NCBI GenBank assembly: GCA_937944065.1
Contig: CALDZS010000316.1
Location: forward strand, 1 to 7,640
DNA from: an uncultured Amylibacter sp.
Lineage (GTDB): Bacteria > Pseudomonadota > Alphaproteobacteria > Rhodobacterales > Rhodobacteraceae
DNA length: 7,640 bases
Direction: 5' to 3'
The notes beneath the pieces were generated by a model. The model worked only from the letters and a program-made list of their open reading frames with translations. It was not told the DNA's origin and made no database searches. The position numbers and the translations under genes were made by a program. The first letter of the stretch is position 1. Each line of letters opens with the position of its first letter. Positions 5,264 through 7,640 of the stretch are shown piece after piece.

Positions 5264-5989
5264 ATGGCCAAAAACAACCGATTGTTGGAACTGATGCAAG
5301 TGATCCGCACACTGCCTGCCCCAATAACAGCGGCACGTTTGGCACAAGAGCTGGGGACGACCACGCGCACCATATACCGCTATATCGATGATCTGCGCGC
5401 AGCGGGGGCTGTGATCGATGGAGCGGCTGGATACGGATACAGCTTGGTCGAAGACCCCGCGATGCCGCCGATGATTTTCGACACTGACGAGATAGAGGCG
5501 TTGGTTCTGGGATTGCGCGAAGTCCAGCAAATCGGTGATCCTGTCCTGGCCAAGGCAGCGGCGAATGTATTGTCCAAAGTGAATGCCAGCCTGCCTGCAC
5601 GCACACAAACCTATCTGCAAAACGCGGTTCTGCATGCCAAAAGGTTTCGTCCGCGTCCCAAGATCAAGATCGATGTTGCCGCCCTAAGGCAAGCAGCACG
5701 TGAAGAATGGGTGATAGAAATTGCCTATGCCGACGCGCAAGGCGTTGCCAGCATCCGTCATGTTCAACCATTGTCGATTGTGTTCATGGACGACAAACTG
5801 ATTTTGTTGGCTTTTTGTTTGTTACGCAAAGACAGTCGGGCGTTCCGAGTGGATCGGATTGAAACGCTGTCGGTGACCGATCAATCCTTTCGCCCCAAGC
5901 GGGTTGGCTTGCTGCGCGAAGCGTTGGCCAAGATCAAACGAGAAACTACAGAGGTGATCAGCAGTAATTCGCAACTACGCGTGAAATAG
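5264..5989 (+). CDS. YafY-type HTH/WYL transcriptional regulator
   Basis: A 241-residue DNA-binding regulator. A winged helix-turn-helix of the HTH_11 type covers about residues 3-60 (ITAARLAQELGTTTRTIYRYIDDLRAAG would be the helix-turn-helix, then the wing GAAGYGYSL). The C-terminal WYL domain covers about 138-207, with RHVQPLSIVF and the conserved AFRVDRI (193-199). The tripeptide that names the domain is replaced here: the strand reads DDKLILLAFC. WYL domains are ligand-sensing; the ligand here is unknown. I chose ATG at 5264 because AAAGG sits 6 nt before it and MAKNNRLLELMQ is a typical family start. The frame extends to an ATG at 5183, but that would translate the operator. It probably controls GST-DUF1801 and itself. 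Confidence 0.9.
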   Translation: MAKNNRLLELMQVIRTLPAPITAARLAQELGTTTRTIYRYIDDLRAAGAVIDGAAGYGYSLVEDPAMPPMIFDTDEIEALVLGLREVQQIGDPVLAKAAANVLSKVNASLPARTQTYLQNAVLHAKRFRPRPKIKIDVAALRQAAREEWVIEIAYADAQGVASIRHVQPLSIVFMDDKLILLAFCLLRKDSRAFRVDRIETLSVTDQSFRPKRVGLLREALAKIKRETTEVISSNSQLRVK

Positions 5990-6001
5990 CGTTTTTGACC
6001 T

Positions 6002-6031
6002 TTGGTCTTTGTCGTAAACCCCCTATATATA
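6002..6031 (+). promoter_or_regulatory. Probable promoter of the transglycosylase gene
   Basis: TTGGTC (6002-6007) and TATATA (6024-6029) are separated by 16 nt; the -10 lies within a 10-bp palindrome CTATATATAG (6023-6032). Predicted transcription starts about 30 nt before the ATG at 6070. The leader has four AAT repeats (6039-6050) and the ribosome binding site AGGAG (6059-6063). Hexamer matches are moderate. Confidence 0.4.
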
Positions 6032-6069
6032 GATCAACAATAATAATAATCTTCGAGCAGGAGAGACAG

Positions 6070-7326
6070 ATGAGACCCCTTTTCCTTGGCGCGACCCTTG
6101 CGGTTGGCCTTGCTACATCACATGCAACATTTGGTGCGGAAACTGATTTGGTGACCCCGAACGAACCCACTGCGGATATTCAACTGGCGCAAAGCGCGTC
6201 GGGGTTTCAGCGCTGGGTAAAACAGTTTCGTGCGACTGCGCTGGCCAACGGTGTCTCTGCGAGGACATATGACCGTGCTTTTCGCGGCGTTAAACTGAAC
6301 CAGCGCGTCGTTGGTCTTGACCGTAAACAGGCAGAGTTTCAGCGCGAGATTTGGGATTACTTGGACACCGCCACCAGCCCCAAGCGGGTGATGAATGGTC
6401 AGGCCAAGTTGAAAAAACACGCGCGCGTGTTCTCAACGCTTGAGAAACGCTACAAAGTAGATGCCAAAGTTATTGCTGCTATTTGGGGACTTGAATCTTC
6501 TTACGGCGAGAATATGGGCGACATTAACATCGTCGAGGCTTTGGCGACATTGGCCTATGATGGTCGGCGTGAAAAATTCGGCCGTCAGCAATTGCTGCAA
6601 GCGCTAAAGATTATCGAACGTGGTGATATTACGCCAAATCGTATGAACGGATCATGGGCGGGTGCCATGGGGCATACGCAGTTTATCCCAACCAGCTATC
6701 AGGCCTATGCGCAGGACTACGACGGCGATGGCAAACGCAATGTTTGGGAAAAAGACCCTGCTGATGCGCTGGCATCGACGGCGAATTACCTGAAACAATT
6801 TGGTTGGCAGTTTCGTCAACCCTGGGCGATCGAAGTGCAATTGCCCGCTGGATTCAACTATGGCAATGCCAGTTTGAAATTGAAACGCCCCGCATCGCGT
6901 TGGACGCAATTGGGTATCCGTACCATGTCGGGTGCAGCTGTGCCCAACCACGGCGAGGCGGCGATCCTATTACCAGCTGGGTCCAAAGGACCAGCCTTCG
7001 CGGTTTACAAGAATTTCTTTGTCATCAAACGCTATAACAACGCGAATTCCTATGCGATCGCTGTTGGGCATTTGGGGGACAAATTGAAGGGCGCGGGCGA
7101 ATTCAAACGCGAATGGCCACGTGGCCCAGGGGCGTTGAAACTGCCACAAAAACTGGAACTGCAAGAACGGCTGAACAAGCTGGGTTATGACATTGGCGAG
7201 CCGGACGGGATCATCGGCCCGAACACCATCGATGCCATCAGCGCGTTTCAGAAATCCAAGGGCATTTTGCCAGACGGAGACCCGAACGAGGCCTTGTTGA
7301 TCATGTTGCGCAAGGCGCGCAGATAA
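6070..7326 (+). CDS. Lytic murein transglycosylase, MltB type
   Basis: A 418-residue exported enzyme that cleaves the MurNAc-GlcNAc bond of peptidoglycan, forming 1,6-anhydro ends. A Sec signal peptide (MRPLFLGATLAVGLATSHATFGA, shown in part: RPLFLGATLAVGLATS) likely ends near residue 23. It has no lipobox cysteine, so the protein is probably a soluble periplasmic form, unlike lipoprotein MltB of E. coli. The SLT_2 catalytic domain spans about 45-345, with catalytic E142 in IWGLESSYG, the GAMGHTQFIPTSY motif (198-210) and an EF-hand-like DYDGDGKRNVW (217-226). The C-terminal PG_binding_1 domain (about 357-413) has LQERLNKLGYDIGEPDGIIG and TIDAISAFQ. ATG 6070 is chosen for AGGAG 6 nt upstream and the signal peptide; an upstream ATG at 5995 would bury the signal. 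It is probably its own transcription unit. Confidence 0.94.
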   Translation: MRPLFLGATLAVGLATSHATFGAETDLVTPNEPTADIQLAQSASGFQRWVKQFRATALANGVSARTYDRAFRGVKLNQRVVGLDRKQAEFQREIWDYLDTATSPKRVMNGQAKLKKHARVFSTLEKRYKVDAKVIAAIWGLESSYGENMGDINIVEALATLAYDGRREKFGRQQLLQALKIIERGDITPNRMNGSWAGAMGHTQFIPTSYQAYAQDYDGDGKRNVWEKDPADALASTANYLKQFGWQFRQPWAIEVQLPAGFNYGNASLKLKRPASRWTQLGIRTMSGAAVPNHGEAAILLPAGSKGPAFAVYKNFFVIKRYNNANSYAIAVGHLGDKLKGAGEFKREWPRGPGALKLPQKLELQERLNKLGYDIGEPDGIIGPNTIDAISAFQKSKGILPDGDPNEALLIMLRKARR

Positions 7327-7409
7327 CTTGTTGATGGGGCTGAGAGTGATGTAACACTTTGGGCCGTTTTATCTTGGAAAATCAGATAGGTTTATCATCG
7401 AGGTGGCCA

Positions 7410-7559
7410 TTATGCCGCTGGGTAGGTGTTGATATAATCTCGCAACAACAGCGTCTGGTATGGGGGACTTTGCTGCCGTTCATTGCAAACGTACCAATGA
7501 CCGATTCCGAGAGTTAAACCATTACAGAAAATGCCAGCTTCATTGTCTGCCCAATGACC
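7410..7559 (-). pseudogene. Possible decayed gene fragment (3' end)
   Basis: A 49-codon frame between two stops, with no usable start codon near its beginning. It contains GLTLGIGHWYVCNERQQ and then LLLRDYINTYPAA before TAA. The pattern of a hydrophobic strand ending in Tyr-Val-Cys, then LRDYI close to the C-terminus, faintly recalls the end of LysR-type regulator effector domains. It would join the upstream frame 7514-7640 only through a frameshift. An open run of this length is not rare by chance, so confidence is low. Confidence 0.2.
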
Positions 7560-7640
7560 TCATTCGAAACACCTTCACTTTGCATACGCATAGCACCACC
7601 GTTTTGTGCATCGCAAAAATGTGCCGCCGCTTCGGATGAG
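7514..7640 (-). CDS. Hypothetical protein, partial (C-terminal 41 residues)
   Basis: The frame is open from the right window edge to TAA at 7514-7516. The visible end includes EAAAHFCDAQNGGAMRMQ and SNEVIGQTMKLAFSVMV. I do not recognise it. In-frame ATGs occur inside, so even a short gene starting within the window is possible, but none has a good ribosome binding site. Composition is protein-like. It would be convergent with the transglycosylase gene. Confidence 0.3.
   Translation of the reverse strand, partial: SSEAAAHFCDAQNGGAMRMQSEGVSNEVIGQTMKLAFSVMV

Larger units (their letters stand above)
7327..7640. other. Region after the transglycosylase, content uncertain
   Basis: No gene is clear here. 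Directly after the stop there is no good terminator: TATCT (7370-7374) and AGATA (7384-7388) form only a 5-bp stem without a T-run. Two - strand frames (7514-7640 and 7410-7559) look weakly coding and are listed separately. A + strand frame of 59 codons (7460-7639) is also open, with no ribosome binding site. Confidence 0.5.

Noticed and set aside
5183..5635. 150-codon upstream extension of the GST frame
   Set aside because: It is antisense to the WYL gene and the operator, has unlikely Cys/His/Arg/Gln-rich composition, and the GST family starts at MELIVFPP with a good ribosome binding site.
7333..7360. TPP riboswitch-like GGGGCTGAGA
   Set aside because: The partner core elements expected downstream are absent and no thiamine gene follows.
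7370..7388. Terminator after the transglycosylase
   Set aside because: The 5-bp AT-rich stem has a 9-nt loop and no T-run.

Overview
The window reads as alphaproteobacterial chromosome, most likely marine Rhodobacteraceae (Roseobacter-type). This rests on the pst-phoU-phoB order, an ACT_3-type protein, a Fax/metaxin-like glutathione transferase beside a YafY/WYL regulator, and an MltB-type transglycosylase with a C-terminal peptidoglycan-binding domain. Base composition is moderate, lower than many members of the family. No tRNA, rRNA, CRISPR array, integrase or transposase is visible.

Region 1 (1-2768, + strand) is the 3' part of a phosphate operon: pstA (5' end cut by the window), pstB, phoU and phoB, separated by only 2, 4 and 2 nt. 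PstA and PstB are the membrane and ATPase parts of the high-affinity phosphate importer. PhoU couples transporter state to the sensor kinase, and PhoB is the response regulator that normally activates the pst genes. pstS, pstC and phoR would lie upstream, outside the window. A weak hairpin follows phoB.

Region 2 (2769-4097) is gene-poor and the least explained. It holds an ACT-domain protein (- strand, 3359-3751) and a candidate 52-residue membrane protein (- strand, 3053-3211) with a good ribosome binding site. It also has two odd-length perfect palindromes, a 17-nt exact direct repeat (2952 and 3825), a 14-nt near-exact repeat (2987 and 3284), and a GC-rich stretch (3851-3989) that can fold into a closed multi-helix structure.

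Region 3 (4098-5989) is a divergent unit. A glutathione S-transferase-like gene and a DUF1801 gene overlap by 4 nt on the - strand, and a WYL regulator is transcribed the other way. The 81-nt gap between the two starts carries a strong inverted repeat (CTGACA-N5-TGTCAG), the likely operator for the regulator and shared by both directions.

Region 4 (5990-7640) has an exported lytic transglycosylase (+ strand) with its own probable promoter. Beyond it are about 310 nt of uncertain content, with two overlapping - strand frames that may be a partial or decayed gene running off the edge.

No complete novel system is evident. The parts most worth following up are the small membrane ORF with its flanking repeats and palindromes, the structured GC-rich intergenic block, and the divergent operator.
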